DNA from: Mermis nigrescens
Taxonomy: Eukaryota > Nematoda > Enoplea > Mermithida > Mermithidae
Length of the DNA: 64,000 bases
Reading direction: 5' to 3'
NCBI GenBank assembly: GCA_036768485.1
Contig: JAVLUZ010000143.1
Span: 62,001-126,000 of the forward strand
Shown here: positions 11,426 to 24,200 of the stretch, in pieces
Layout: each line of letters begins with the position of its first letter
Position numbering within the stretch: position 1 is the stretch's first letter
Notes under the pieces: model-generated
What the model was told of the DNA's origin: nothing
What the model saw: the letters and a program-made list of their open reading frames with translations, nothing else
Databases searched by the model: none
Made by a program: the position numbers and the translations under genes

Positions 11426-13060
11426 GCTTGGCAAGCCCACGCACGACGCTTCGACCGAACGAACAAGTTTTCGATTAGCACAGTAATTGTGCATAACTGA
11501 TTCACCTAGCGAAATAGCGCAGATAATAAAACTTTAGTCCTTCACTTCATCAATCTGATCCTAAAGGAATGAAGCTGACCAACAGGCGTACATACATATT
11601 TTTATAAATTCTCACAGAATAACGCATGAATTTTCAGACTTTTGTAGTAGCAAGAAGCCGAAAGTTAACGGTAAATATGAATTCTCTGAATAAATCTATT
11701 GTGATCTGTCAGCTTACGGTCGATGAATATTCCTGTCTTGCCAAATTTACAGTGGTGAGCTCGGCTAAAACAAAGCTGGAAGCTGTATAGTCTGTTTTGC
11801 ATAAGTTTGTGCATGAATTTTAAGATTCTTTTTCGGTAGTAACTGCTGAACAGATTATGATAGGTACATATGTAGAGCGTTAGCGCATACTTACATATAA
11901 TAAATAGGTACCCCCTACAGCAACATTGGGCATTCCTGGAAGTGCGGTTTTGGAAACAAAGATAATAAATAAAGATTATGCGGCCTTTTTCCTTCTTTGC
12001 ATTTTTCCCGATTAGTGACGAGCGTGTAAACTTCTATTGTAACTTTATAATGCATAGTTTTTAAAAATTTTATGAAAATAGTTGGTCTCGCGTTTTTTCT
12101 AACTCAGTTTTGCATTCTGTTTCGTCTGGTTTTTTAAATTTGGACATTTGAGTAAGCTCAAAATATTTTTTAATTTTTTTGAAATGGATCCTTTCCGGAG
12201 GGGCAGTGTAAAGAGTGTAAAAATCTGGTGCGTAAAAAACACATTTTGGTAGAATTTTCGACTGTTTTATGTCTGTCAAATTCTTATATTTGGAGTCCGC
12301 ATGAAAACCCTCCGGTGGAAAAGTATTACGGTTTCAGGACTACACGATGAATTTGACCGCGTTTGTATAAAAGTTAATACGGAGTTAGATATGGCAGTTT
12401 TAAGTTTACATCTGTTATTGGACGAAAAAAAACATTTTTTACTTTTTTTGTAGTCTGTTTCATACAAATTCGGTCATAAATTTCAAAACAATCTTGGACA
12501 ATAAGCTGACAGATTGCGATTATAGCATTTAACTGATATTTAATTATCGTAACCCTTGGCTACTGTCGATGAAAATTCTTGAAATTAATGCACGAAGGTA
12601 ATTGAACCAGGCTATAGTTTTTTAACCGCTCTGGAATCGAGAAATGTGATGTATTATAAAAATAAAATACCTAGGTCTCAAGGTTTAAACGTCGCATTTG
12701 GACGCGTTCCTTTGAACTTAATACGGAGTGACTCCTATGGGTGTAAATTTTAAACTCTGAGGTAAAATAAAGCTTAGCTGGGGTAAAAAACATGTCTGTG
12801 ATCGCTTTTTGTCTGACAAGTACTCCTGTTATGAGTCCCAAGAAATTTTTCCTGATAGACATGCACTACGACTCAAGGAATATTTTCTGTTTGCCAGCTA
12901 ACTTTTTTACGCTTCACACAGAGTTAGTTTTAGGGGTTTAAAGTTTACAACGTAGTTTATGTCGTAAAAAAAGGTGTTGTCTCAGATTTCTCCGCCAACT
13001 TCACCTGTTATAAGTCGGCACAAGTTGAATGGATTAAAAATAAAGTACGTTTCGAGGGCC
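11426..13060. repeat. Degenerate GTGTAAA-family repeat region
   Basis: No gene is supported here. The segment has diverged pieces of the family also seen at 45.5-47.3 kb (for example TCTCAGATTTCTCCGCCAAC near 12980, compared with the segment near 46805) and an embedded TA-type MITE at 12451-12614. Confidence 0.5.
12451..12614. mobile_element. TAGTCTGTTTCA MITE (about 160 bp family)
   Basis: It contains GCTGACAGATTGCGATTATA and ends AACCAGGCTA, matching 18425-18582 and 56815-57153. The left TA duplication is eroded. Confidence 0.6.
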
Positions 13061-13194
13061 ACTCGCATCCACACATGGGCGTGGGGAAGAGGGTTAGGGG
13101 GTTTGTACCTCCCAGAAGTTGAAAACCCCCAGATTACTGTAAACCTCCAGAATTCTATTTTCAGTGTAAGTAGAACACTTACACTTTCGAATTG

Positions 13195-13266
13195 ACTGCG
13201 ATAGTTCAGTTGGTAAGAGCAGTGGTCTGGTCAACCGTGGTCCCGGTTTCGAATTCCGGTCGCAGC
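13195..13266 (+). other. tRNA-Thr-like sequence (GGT anticodon), probably a pseudogene
   Basis: The 72 nt fold as a cloverleaf: acceptor 6 of 7 paired, D-stem GTTC/GAGC, anticodon stem GTGGT/ACCGT with loop CTGGTCA (anticodon GGT), T-stem CCGG/CCGG with one mismatch and loop TTCGAAT. GGT is not a usual eukaryotic nuclear threonine anticodon, and the flanking DNA is repetitive, so a tRNA-derived repeat or pseudogene is more likely than a working gene. Confidence 0.45.
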
Positions 13267-13389
13267 TACTAATTTTACGTTAGTAATATTTTTGACAATT
13301 TTACCCATCCTGCCCCCAGAATCTTCTTCCTGCTCAGGTGCTCGCGTCGCAGCAAACTGCATTTAAAAAACGCAATAATGAGTTACTTT

Positions 13390-13800
13390 GTAAGTATGAA
13401 CCAGCGCTTACGCGCCGGGTTGTGCGCTTCGCGCCCAACGATGGGGTCACTTTGTGACCCCATGGCCGTTATTCTCTCAGTATTTAAATTCAGAAAAATT
13501 AAAGAATCAACAAAAATGAGAAAACATGCTGTTATACCTATTTTAGCCTACATATGTGCTGGGTTGTGCACTTTGCGCCATATGATGGGGTCAGCCTGTG
13601 ACCCCACGCCTTAATTCTCTTGAGGTTAAAGCATAAAAATTTTAAAAAATTGACAAAAATAGGAAAGCACGCTATTAATCAATTTCAGCCTCGGAATTTG
13701 TTTTAAATTCTCCTGATATACGTTGATAGGAAAGTGCGGCCTGCGGCCGCACTGTTTAGCTGAGTCCAGCAGCTTCGCCTGTTTTTCTAATTGGTTACAT
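13390..13800. repeat. Cluster of GC-rich hairpins
   Basis: Short perfect stems appear in otherwise AT-rich DNA: GGGGTCACTTTGTGACCCC near 13444, GGGGTCAGCCTGTGACCCC near 13586 and GTGCGGCCTGCGGCCGCAC near 13733. The first two sit in a 160-bp segment present twice (GGTTGTGC...CGCC). No gene evident. Confidence 0.6.
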
Positions 13801-14004
13801 CATTTATTTCAAGCAAGCATATGGTTAATTGGTGTAATACTAATCTTTTAAGTCAAACTTTGAACCCACATGAGTCTATAAGTTTACACTTGCCAGTGAC
13901 GCGTCATGTACCATTGGAAAGAGGAGACAATGGCTAACAATAAGTTTAATACCACCAAGCTTCTACCCTTAATGCCTCAGGCGCTAGAATCGAAAATATA
14001 ATCA

Positions 14005-14725
14005 ACTTTTGGAGACTTTCAGAAGTTTGGCAAAGTTAATTATTTGCCCTTAATGACAAATAACCAAAAATCGTAAATTTAAACCTTGCCACGTAGCTTT
14101 AAGAACCTCTCCTACCCCCGGAATTTATTCAAAACACTCCACTAACTATAAATAATCTATTAATGACCAAAAATTAGTTTTCGAACACTTCCAGAAGATC
14201 GCCAAACATAATTATTCGCCCTTAATGGCTGATTCCCGAAAATCGTAAATTTAACCTTTGCTACATAGCTTTAAAACCTTCCCAACCCCAAAAATTTATT
14301 CGAAACACTCCAATAACTATAAATAAACTTTTATTGACAAAAAATTAGGTTTCAGACACTTTATGAAGATCGCCAAACATAATTATTCACCTTTAATGGC
14401 TTATTCCTGAAAATCGTAAATTTAAACCTCGCCAAATAGCTTTAAAAACCTTCCCTGCCCCCCATAATTTATTCAAAACACTCCACTAACTATAAATAAT
14501 CTTTTAATGACGAAACAATTACGTTTGGGAACCTTTCAGAAGAACGTCAAACTGAATTGTTCGCCAATAATGGCAAAAAACGGCAAGTTACCATTCAAAA
14601 ACTTCCTTCGCTCCCTGAACTTAATTCAAGCGATCTTAGTATGTATAAGTGAAAAATTTGCTTTTGGAAACTTTCAGAAGTTCGCAAAATTTATTGCCAT
14701 TAGTGGCAAATGACCAAAAATAGGG
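14005..14725. repeat. 172-bp tandem array
   Basis: The block CTTTCAGAAG plus TTCGCCAAA-type sequence recurs at 14016, 14188, 14359, 14533 and 14671, giving four full units of 171-174 bp and a shorter last one. Conserved parts include AAATCGTAAATTTAAACC and AACACTCCACTAACTATAA. Unit length is in the satellite range, but copy number is low. Confidence 0.75.
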
Positions 14726-15372
14726 AATTCATGATTAAATTGATGGAAAGCCATGCTCGCCCTGCTTTCCATGAATCCTACTTCCGTTTCCGCTCCTACT
14801 GAACCTACTTAAAGCTGTTAAGTATTTAACACCCCCTCTGATTCATGGAAAAAATTAAACTTCCGCGGCCGTTTCGGGAAAACATTAAAAAGTTACATTT
14901 TTGAGAATCTGGATTAATCACCCAAAGTTTTAGCCATGTCAGGTTGGGATCTGCCCCCAACCCTTGCCAAGATAAGCCTTTGTTCGCTAATGCAGTACAT
15001 AATCGAGCTTACAAATGAAAATCCCGCCCTCGAACGCTTTTCACAAAGTTTTTAAAGTACCTAGATAGCTCCCTAGTTGAAAAAACTTATGTTCAAAAAG
15101 CCTATGCTTCCCAAATTGGACGTCTCCCATCCGACGCAAAGCCAGAAAATTTTTGACCCCACCCCCGATTCTTGGACAAAAATAAAATTTTTGCCCGTTT
15201 TTGGAAAACGCTGAAAAATTAGGTTTTAGTGAGAATCTGGATGGATTCTCCATGTTTCTAGCCATTTCAGGTTCGGTCTGCCCCCCAACCCTCTTGTCAA
15301 GATCATGCGTACGGGCCTGTCAGATTATGCAGAACCCTTACCTGAAAAGTCCTAGACTTTGCGCTTTGCATC

Positions 15373-15801
15373 CACATGTGGGCATGGGGGTTTTGGGGGC
15401 AGTGGCGGATCTAAGATTTCCCTAAGGAGGGCGGTACCCCTAAGGGGGGCGGAACCCTGACTTGGGGGAAAAATTAGCCGTTTTAACCCAAAAATCGCTC
15501 AAAAATGCTTAATTTTGCGCACTGTTTTGAGCCAATGGGGGGGACGACCGCCCCCTGTCCCCCCTAAATCCGCCCCTGTTTGGGGTATGCACGCCCCCCA
15601 GAAGTTGGAATACCCCCACCAGAATTCTATTTTTGAAATTTTTTGCTTTTCCAGCGAGGTTTTGATGCCATTGGATAGTGCTTGATGAAAAGTCGAAAAA
15701 TGGTGTTGTTTTTCGCCATATAACCATTTTTAGGACCATTTTTTGACCTTTGAAAATTTTTTAACCCCCGCCCCTCAGAATTTTGGTGCTGCCCACCTAT
15801 G
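15373..15801. mobile_element. hAT-like MITE (CACATGTGGGC family) with a nested insertion
   Basis: Flanked by TTTGCATC (15365-15372) and TTTGCATT (15802-15809), 7 of 8 matching. It starts CACATGTGGGCATGGGGG and ends GCCCACCTATG, as in 26937-27198. It is split by a second hAT-like element at 15400-15578. Confidence 0.75.
15400..15578. mobile_element. hAT-like MITE (CAGTGGCGGATCTA family), nested
   Basis: The ends CAGTGGCGGATCTAAG and CTAAATCCGCCCCTG are inverted. Flanks TTTGGGGG and TTTGGGGT form an almost perfect 8-bp duplication. Sister copies: 21542-22162, 24380-24763 and 47693-47881. Confidence 0.8.
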
Positions 15802-15899
15802 TTTGCATTCCGTCGCATGAAGCTAAAATAATTCCAGAATGTAGGAGGCATATCATGCTTCATCTTAAAATATTGGGACCTTAAAAATTAAAAAACATT

Positions 15900-16600
15900 T
15901 GAAAAAGACGTAATCAGCAAAAAGCGGGGCTGCGCTCAGCCTTTTTTCCGCGAAGCTATCCACAATAAATGCAAAACGCGCATTGAAACACTCGTTTTCC
16001 TACTTACCTGTTTAACAAACAGTTACCCAAAAATCCTAGAATTACAAACTTTTATACCACTAAAAGCCCAGGTAAAACAATTAAACAAAAATTTTAGCCA
16101 AACTCCGCCATCGAAAAAAGTGAACCTTTTAAAGCTTATCAGCTAAGTTAAAACTCGAAATAATTTCGGCACGAAGACGCAATAAAAAGAACTACCTTGG
16201 CTTAGCTTCGATGAAAAGCAGGGCTGGGCCCTGCTTTTCATGGAAGCTACATACCAAGGAAAACTGAAAAAAATGAAGCAAGACCCTCACCACGCCAGGA
16301 AAATAAATATCAATGAGGATGAATAGCTAGAATAGAGAAGAAGTTCCAATATGGCTGACTGGAACGACTGCAGCGTCAATCAATATTTCATACTCCCTTA
16401 CGCTTAAGCATAAAGAATTGGGGGATACTCCGGTGCGCCCTGCTTTTCATGGAAGCTACCAAGGAAAACTGAAGAAAAACAAAGCCAGACCCTCACCATG
16501 CTAGGAAAATAAACACCCATTTAAGTCTATGGGTTTACACTCCCCAGTGACGCATAATGTCCCAAAGGATAGAGGAGACATTGATTAACAAAAAGTTTAA
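15900..16600. repeat. Hairpin-bearing intergenic repeat
   Basis: Contains an 11-bp-stem hairpin GAAAAGCAGGG/CCCTGCTTTTC at 16213-16239 and a partial second copy near 16437 (CCCTGCTTTTCATGGAAGC). No coding potential seen. Confidence 0.5.
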
Positions 16601-18424
16601 CACCACTGACCTTCTACTGTTTATGCCCCGGGCGCTAGACTCGAATATATTAAAACTTGCTTTTTGTAATGCTTAAGCACTAGAAATAGGGGGTACCCTA
16701 GATCTCGGCCAATATTGACCCTGAAGCGCCACTTAATATATATCAATCGATAGAACTTTCCGAGTTGTACATTTTTGCCCATTACAGTACCCCTTCTTGT
16801 GTGAAACTTTTTGAAGTTAGAGGCGATCAAAGTGGCTTTTAGACAAAAAACGTGCTTTAACATAGGCTACAGTATACCAAGGTATATTTGTGATAAAAAA
16901 TTTGGATTAAGCGTTGCCGATTCCCCCAACGAATTTATCTTCAACATCCCAGCGCTTAATGGTAGCCCACTATTGAATGATTTAAAGCCCATTTTTAAAG
17001 TCCAATTTTACACCCATTTATTTCAGGTTTTCGGTTTTTCTCACATATACGGCTAGTCGCGTTGGGTAGCCGGGGCCCGCGGCAACAATATTTAAAGAAA
17101 AAATTCCTTAACGAACGAGACGTTCTTGAGAAAAAGGTCCTCAAAGTTGACCCCATGCTAAAGTTGGTTAACAATTATTAGCCCGTAACTCTATGGGTTT
17201 ACACTCCATTTGAACGCGACTTATGTCATTAAATAGAAGAGGCAATGGCAAACAAAAAGTTATCCAGCCATAAACTTCTACAATTAATACCTGAGGAGCT
17301 AGAGCCCAAAATATAGTTCACACATGCTGAAACATAGCTACAGTAATATGGACCCCCAAATTTTTCGAAGGCATTCTCATGTTTTTGGTTGGTTTTATAT
17401 GCATTGGGAAAGTTTAAAGAAAATCGACTCAGATCAAAATTTTTTTATGTCCTATTTTGTTATATCATACAAAATTTCAACCTATTTTCTTATATAGTAA
17501 GATTTCGAAATCAGCGGTGTAACATGAGGGTGAAAAAAATTCTTTCAGTTTTTGATTGGTCATCCAGTGTAGGATGCGAGAAACAAAAATTATTCACACG
17601 CAAACGTACTACGACTTAAGGGCAACAAACTGATCCTAAATGAATTTCTTTACAATCAATGAGGAGTTGAATTTAGATTTTTAAAGTTTACCATCTGGTG
17701 GATAGTGCAAAAATACGTTTTCGGTATTTTTTTTGTTCGCCAATTTCTTCGCTTAGAAGTCGGGATAAGTCGAATAGAATAAAAACAAAGTACGCTTCAG
17801 GGGTACACGTCACAGGAAATTTTGTTTATGTACATGTTTCGGGAGTTATAAAGTCAAAAATCAGAGGTGTTAAATGTGTTTATGTCTTGTATTTATCTGT
17901 CAAGTTCTGCGGTTATGAGTCTGGACATAATCTTAAGTTTAAAAATGTACCAGGGGTCAAACATAATACGTTATTTGGGTGCGTTTTTTACACTCAACAG
18001 CGGTGTAAAGAGGTTTACATCCGACATTTGTTTGTCTGCAAAACATTGCAGCGAGTTAATTTTTCATGAATATAGATCGGATTATCAGAGTTACAAATCC
18101 GACTGAAATCATTTTCGCTCTACGTGGTTGTGTAAAGTTTAAACTGAAAAGTATCCTTTCTCGGGAGCAGACGGCTAATTTTTTTTAATATTTTCTACGT
18201 GACGTCAAAAGTACGAATCTGGCCTTAAAATCTTTTATCCGATAGTTGTTGAGATTTCTTAAGCGAAGTATAAATTGCGCGCATGGGTTATGCCACACAT
18301 GTTGTATAATGTGTTATTTAAAACATACATATGTAGTAACCTACTTTTAATGATAAACTTGTCATTATAATGTAAAGGGTGTTAATGTAGTGTTTAACAT
18401 GCAAACGTTGATATTTTGTCATTA
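16601..18424. repeat. GTGTAAA-module repeat copy
   Basis: This segment shares blocks with 45.5-47.3 kb and 52-54 kb: the region around 17698-17800 (GTTCGCCAATTTCTTCG, GAAGTCGGGATAAGTCGAA) is mirrored at 53020-53110, and GTGTAAAGTTTAAAC-type motifs recur. Open frames here are not supported as genes. Confidence 0.55.
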
Positions 18425-18582
18425 TAGTGTGTTTCACACAAGCTCGGTCATGAATTTTAAAATATTCTCCGACGATAAGCTGACAGATTGCGATTATAGC
18501 ATTGATCTGATATTTGTAACCCACGGCTTGCTGTCGACTAAAATTCATAAAATCTATGCACGAAGTTATGTGAAACAGACTA
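18425..18582. mobile_element. TAGTCTGTTTCA MITE (158 bp)
   Basis: Ends TAGTGTGTTTCACACAAGC and TTATGTGAAACAGACTA are inverted, with TA at the left flank. The core GCTGACAGATTGCGATTATAG is identical to those at 12451-12614 and 56815-57153. Confidence 0.7.
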
Positions 18583-18710
18583 GGTATTATTTATAGTTTT
18601 TAACCTAGTGCATGAAATTGCTTGACAAACCAATTTCCTTATTACTGTAACACCCGATTTTCTCATCGTTCTACTCGCTATATCTATAAAAAATTCGCAA
18701 AAGTAGGGGA

Positions 18711-19250
18711 CTAGCAAACAAAAATGCTCCGATGGAACAAGAAGGACGAATGTACTTGGAATTATGCATCATTAAGGACATAAAAGGAGGGGGCTAGGGA
18801 ACAGTTACCTATGTATGCCTGTGAAAGTTGTAATAATCTGCTGAAAATTAGACTTTTGCTAAAAACCGCAAAAAGATGATGTATATTCTGCGGCTTCTGA
18901 AAAAACGTGCCTTTACAAAACATTATTCAACGCTGAACGAAAGAGGCAATTTACTTATCAATATCAAAATTTTCTTTCAATATATAACAAATATCAAGGG
19001 TTTGATAAGGGAATTATGACAATACTCATGTTATTTATTTTCACGACGGGGGCGCAGCTCTCTTCGGTAGGCTGCAGAATACACTCGACTTTTGCGTTTT
19101 TATAGCAAAAGTCTAATTTTTAGTAGATTCTTACAACTTTCACAGACATACATAAATAATTTTTCCCTAATCGTTTAAGTCCTTAATAATGCATAATTCT
19201 ACGTACCTATTTCGCGCTTTTTGTTCCATCGGAGCATTTTTGGTTGCTAG
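18711..19250. mobile_element. CTAGCAAA...GCTCCGATGGAAC inverted-repeat element
   Basis: 540-bp element whose two halves are largely inverted (CTAGCAAACAAAAATGCTCC at the left; its complement ends at 19250). It belongs to the family seen twice at the centre of the 45-54 kb palindrome (49320-50064, 50194-50980). Confidence 0.75.
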
Positions 19251-19438
19251 TTTTTACATAACCAGTGTTATTCGTACTTTTTCGATTTCTTCCGATAAAA
19301 CGAAAGAATTCAGACTGAAGCTAAAACTGCAAGTTGAATCCTGGTTGGCAGTAAAATCAAAGTGAAAATTGAAATTACATGTAATTTTAACATTTTCTCT
19401 TATGCAGAAAAATGCATGCTATTTTCACTGTAAAAAGC

Positions 19439-19636
19439 ATGGCGGACTTTTACGAAGACCGATTCATTATATTAGCAGTAGCACTAATATTTATTATTTT
19501 TGTATGGGTAATCAAGCAAGATAAAATAATAAGCTTTGCTCCTCCAAACTGCTATGACATGAACATGAAACACAAAGGCTGTCCTTCAGGGAACAACGAC
19601 GATCAATTTTTACAAGTTTATATTAGTATAAAGTAA
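19439..19636 (+). CDS. Short single-span membrane protein ORF (hypothetical)
   Basis: The ATG at 19439 has a favourable context (AGCATGG) and opens a 65-residue frame beginning MADFYEDR. A hydrophobic segment, roughly residues 9-25 (FIILAVALIFIIFVWVI), is followed by a polar tail containing two cysteines. I recognise no family. A splice donor could lie near CAAGTTTAT, so this may be one exon of a larger gene, or chance. It lies about 1.7 kb upstream of the ZP gene on the same strand. Confidence 0.25.
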   Translation: MADFYEDRFIILAVALIFIIFVWVIKQDKIISFAPPNCYDMNMKHKGCPSGNNDDQFLQVYISIK

Positions 19637-19639
19637 TTT

Positions 19640-21171
19640 TGTTAAAATAACGTTCAAAAGTTGCGAATTCTAATACTTGTCGGTATGTTGGTAGAAACTC
19701 TTTGTTCACGTGGCTATGCGTAGATGCTTTCCAAATTCTTAATATTTGCGCGAAAAAATGCATTGTTAAGACGATGGATGCACAGGAATTATATGCACAT
19801 TATGGTAATTTTAAACGGAAGGAAGGACATCAAATCGCATGTAAGTACATTAAGTGAGGTAGTAAATACTGTCAAGAGTGTGCATATATGTAAGTGTGCA
19901 GTTTGACGAGTATAAGACAAGATATCCTGCCCGCAACAATGGACCGAAAATAAAATTTGCAAATTAACGAATGTGTCAGAATCAGACACCGTGCTTTAAT
20001 TCGGGCGCGTTTGCATCATGCATGTATGAAAATGATGGGGTGGAGTGGACCATTTGAACAATGTTGTCGAAATAGTTGCCGCAAAAATGAATGGATTGAA
20101 GTGAGAGAGTTTTGAAAGTATGTTCTTACTTTGTGAGCGTCCGTGGCGCGCGTCTTGCCTGATTTACCTACTACTCTGCAGTGTCTGAACGTCAATTTAC
20201 CCCCAACATCATTATCGTTACTGTAATTTGTATACCACCTATGCTTGAGGTTGAACGTGGAAGGCTATCTGGCCCGGGTCTTGCGTCCGTACTTGATCTT
20301 TATTCATAGGAACGTGCATTGGTGGAAGAATCCACAAAACAGGAGGCTTAGGTGGTTCATTGAACAAATTAGTCAAAAAGTGGCATAATTGCACGACAAA
20401 CGGATTTTATCTTGTTTCTAAATAAGGAAATGTTTTTTGGCATTGAAAGCCCATGAATCAAATTTTTCTGTTGGTCGAAAAATACAACACTCACGCATTT
20501 GTATGCATATGCAGGCATGTTGTGACAATTGGATAATTTATTTTTCTCTAAGCTGAACTCGAAGGTCACACGCTCTGCTGCCCGCCCCAAAAAGTTAGAG
20601 TGTGCTCGGAAGCATTAGTTTATTTTAGCAAACGGTGTTTAGAATAACAATAATATTTCGCCACATTGTGTTTAATTAGCTTACGGACTATTCCTTTGTA
20701 CTTTCGCGTTGACTGTAATTTCCGAGAGTAATAACGCATTCTCGTCTGCATTTATAGCATTCACTCTCTTTTCCTCAATTCGCAACTTTTTCGGTTTTTC
20801 CCTATAGCGTTAAATTGGATGTTATGTATAGCGTGTTTTTTCCAACGGGTCGGTTGTTTTTTGTTGTTGCGAAATCGACAAAATGTTGGCCTCTAAATTT
20901 GATTAATATCTTCAATATACAAACGTGTTTTCCACCATATGCGTTTTGTGTGTATGAATGCTTTGTGCTCTTCTAACCAACTATTAATACGCAATCCACT
21001 TCCATTACTGTAAACCTCGATCTTATTATTAATACGTTATCATAACGCTGTCGTTTGTGTTATATAACAGGCGTAAACGCTAGCAGAGGTCATTTCTGTA
21101 ACGCCATTCCGCCGATTGTGGGGTTTTAAATTAAATTATCACGTTTTTCATACGAAAATCACACCATCAGG
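19640..21171. other. Intergenic region upstream of the ZP gene
   Basis: No supported gene, repeat array or transposon boundary. Presumably holds the promoter of the downstream cuticlin-like gene; I see no motif strong enough to place one. Confidence 0.4.
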
Positions 21172-21225
21172 ATGGTCGGCGTTAAATTAGTTTGGTTTTT
21201 AGCTCTAATCAGTGGAATCCGACAA
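21172..21225 (+). CDS. ZP gene exon 1 (signal peptide)
   Basis: ATG at 21172; encodes [18 protein letters not shown], then donor GTAAGT in phase 0. A strong hydrophobic core follows the basic residue. Confidence 0.85.
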
Positions 21226-24200
21226 GTAAGTCCCATTAAGAACTTATTGTAATAGGTTTTTCTAGTGGAAACTTATTGAACATAGCGTGCTTTTAATTTC
21301 ACCAATATAATATTCTTCTTTACGTCAGTATCTTAAAGCTGACAACATTTTCTTACCTGAACAAAATTTTCAAAGTATGTACCTGCACATATATTTAAAT
21401 GCATTAAGCCTAAAAGACTGCTCTGATGTTACATCATAACTTGGGCTAATATAAGCATAGAATTTTTAAGAACAGTTGCATTACCTTGTAGATGAAATTG
21501 TCTGTGCTTAAATCGTGTAAAAAAGTTTGGGAAGGTGCCAGCAGTGAAGGATCTAGGATTTTCCTAAGGGAGGGCGGTATCCTAACTTTTTCAAAAAGCA
21601 GTCAGAAATAGGTCCTAAAATTTGCCCTTAACGCGCGAAATAGCGTTTTTTCGGTGTTTTACATTGTATACGTTTACATAAAATCACTTTTGACGCAATA
21701 TTTTTCTTAAAACTTTGAACTTTTCGACAATTTTGTACGAAAAATCATTAAATTTCTTTTACTTTACAAAAATCTGGCGCGAAGCGCCGGAAAATTCGTG
21801 AAATTAAGGCGGATGACGACTAGAAGCATGATTCGCTGCTTGCTTTTCTGTATTTATAGCATTTGACGCGAAACATCGAAATTTTCAATTGAAAATAGAA
21901 GAAAACTATGCAAAAATAGCTGTTTCAGCTGTTAAAATTGTTTTGAAACCTACATGGACAGGAAATGGCTTCCAGGTCGCCAAGAAAGTAAATAAATATC
22001 ATTAATATCATCCGGCGCGTATCGCCGGAAATATTTGATAAATTATGGTCACTGACGGCCAAAAATCATTGCTAATTGCATATCCATTCTTTATCTCGCC
22101 AAATATTTTTGGCCAATGGGGGACGGCCGCCCCCCCCCGCCCCACCCTTAAATCCGCCCCTGGGTGCCACTGGTTCGGTGCTACCGTATAAATGATTCGT
22201 TCATGGAACTTCATGAATTAATGTTTTTAAGGTCCGATCTTCAGAACCAGTCGAAAACGCCGTTTACGGTTAGAAACGCCTGCGTTCAAATTTCAAATTT
22301 GACGTCGCGATTTAATATTGTGTTTTTTAGGTGATCCTGAAATTGAGTGCACGGCTGAAACGGTGAAAGTGACGTAAGGATTATCATCGTATGATGTCTA
22401 CCTCACGAATCGAGTTTCTTGTTTTGGAACACTTTATTGCATACTTTATTCACTATTATTACTGTTTTGTTTACTTGAGACAATTTATTTTTACCAGAAA
22501 TAATTGAATGCATCCGAAGGCGAGTTGGGTTGGGACTGAGTATACATGGGTAGCATCCAATTTCTAGGGGGTCCGATGTGGCAAAATCGCCAAAACTAGC
22601 ACCACAAATTACATTCTGGGGTCTATAGATTTTTTGGGGAAGAGGTCTACGAAATTCTGAAGGAGAGAAGGCTGGAGACTCGTCTGAACCCCTCCCACGC
22701 CTATGTGTGTTTGGGAGATATCCTATGCTATATCGGTCGTCTCTTATTCACAAACTTTGCGTTTTTAAGTCATCTAAAGTGTTTTGCCACATTTGACTCA
22801 AAATTTAAAAGCCAATCGGCCGCTCCTGGACGGTGACTGACCAGCCACATCGAGAATTTTGTGCCGTTATATGTAGGATGGGATGCATAAGTCAAAACTT
22901 TCTAGAATAGCGCCTCTAGAGACTAGTTTGAGAAACAAAGGGGCGAGAAATTACAATTGTATGAAAAACATTTACTTACTTATGTTTTAATATTTGATTT
23001 GTTTATTCATTTATTTATTTGTTTTCTTCTTAAACGCTTAATATATCTGCATTTATTTATTTATTTACCTACTTATTATTTTCGTCTTATCTTTTGTTTC
23101 TTTTTTATTCGCTTATTTTTTCATACAGATTTTATTTACTCATTTATTTGCCTATTCATTTACTATCATACTTACATCGTTTAGATTTGCATCTCAATAA
23201 ATTTGTTTTACATGTGTACCTAAAATGTGCATGGAAACCAACCACTTTAGTAATTTTTAACGCAGTTGCCTTTTTTAAACAAAGTGTGTACAATTTCCTT
23301 TTAGAGCTGCTTGTGTAGGTACGAGTTAAGAGAAATTCTCTTAGCAAATTTTAATAAAATAATTAAAAATGAAATAGTTCTTTATTATCATTCCTTTTTT
23401 AGCTTCAAGACTCAGAACCCTTTCGAAGGGCACGTTTACGTGAAAGGTCATTACAACAGCCCGGGTAAATACAAAAGTTTCGTTTCTTCGCTTGCACGCA
23501 CACTGAACTAATAAGTCTATTTGCAGAGCATGTTTATTGAAGCGGAAATTAATTGAGGATTAAGGAGTGTATGCATTCGCATGCAACTCAGAGAATGATG
23601 ATTCTTTATGCCCAATAAAAAGTAATGCGTATTCTAACTCCGTTACACGCCAAGGGTTTATTGTTTTTGTATTTAAAAAACATTTTGAGGTAATGGATTA
23701 GTTTTGCGGCAAGACAAAAAAAAGCAAATTAACGAGTAGAAAAAACAAATATTTTCTTATTTTATTTCCAAGGTTGTCGCGTGGATGCGACCAACGATCG
23801 GTCGGCTTCTATACAAATTCCATTCAATGAATGTGGTATCAGAAGAGAGCGGTCGGTGAGTGGAAATGTTCGAAATATGCTAAACTCACAATAATGATAA
23901 CTGCAACGATAGGCACTTAAAATATATACTATTAGGCATAACGATGCAGTCAAATATCAATTATTTGGACCCTCACTAACAACAATATGGAGCCTTCTAG
24001 AAACCTCGAACTACCATTCGTTTGATAAGCTCAAGGCATGGCCAGTTTGGGGAGCTAAGATCAGTTTGAAGTTTTCTAATACTGACCTACTTTTTTTGAC
24101 TTAAATATTGCAACAGTCATATACGTACATAACATAAAACTATTCGAGGCCTGCTTATGACTTCTGTTTTTACATCCTTTATCTCCTTAGCGAACTTCAT

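Noticed and set aside
17698..18069. 123-residue frame
   Set aside because: Lies in a repeat copy whose counterparts at 46-47 and 53 kb do not preserve the frame.
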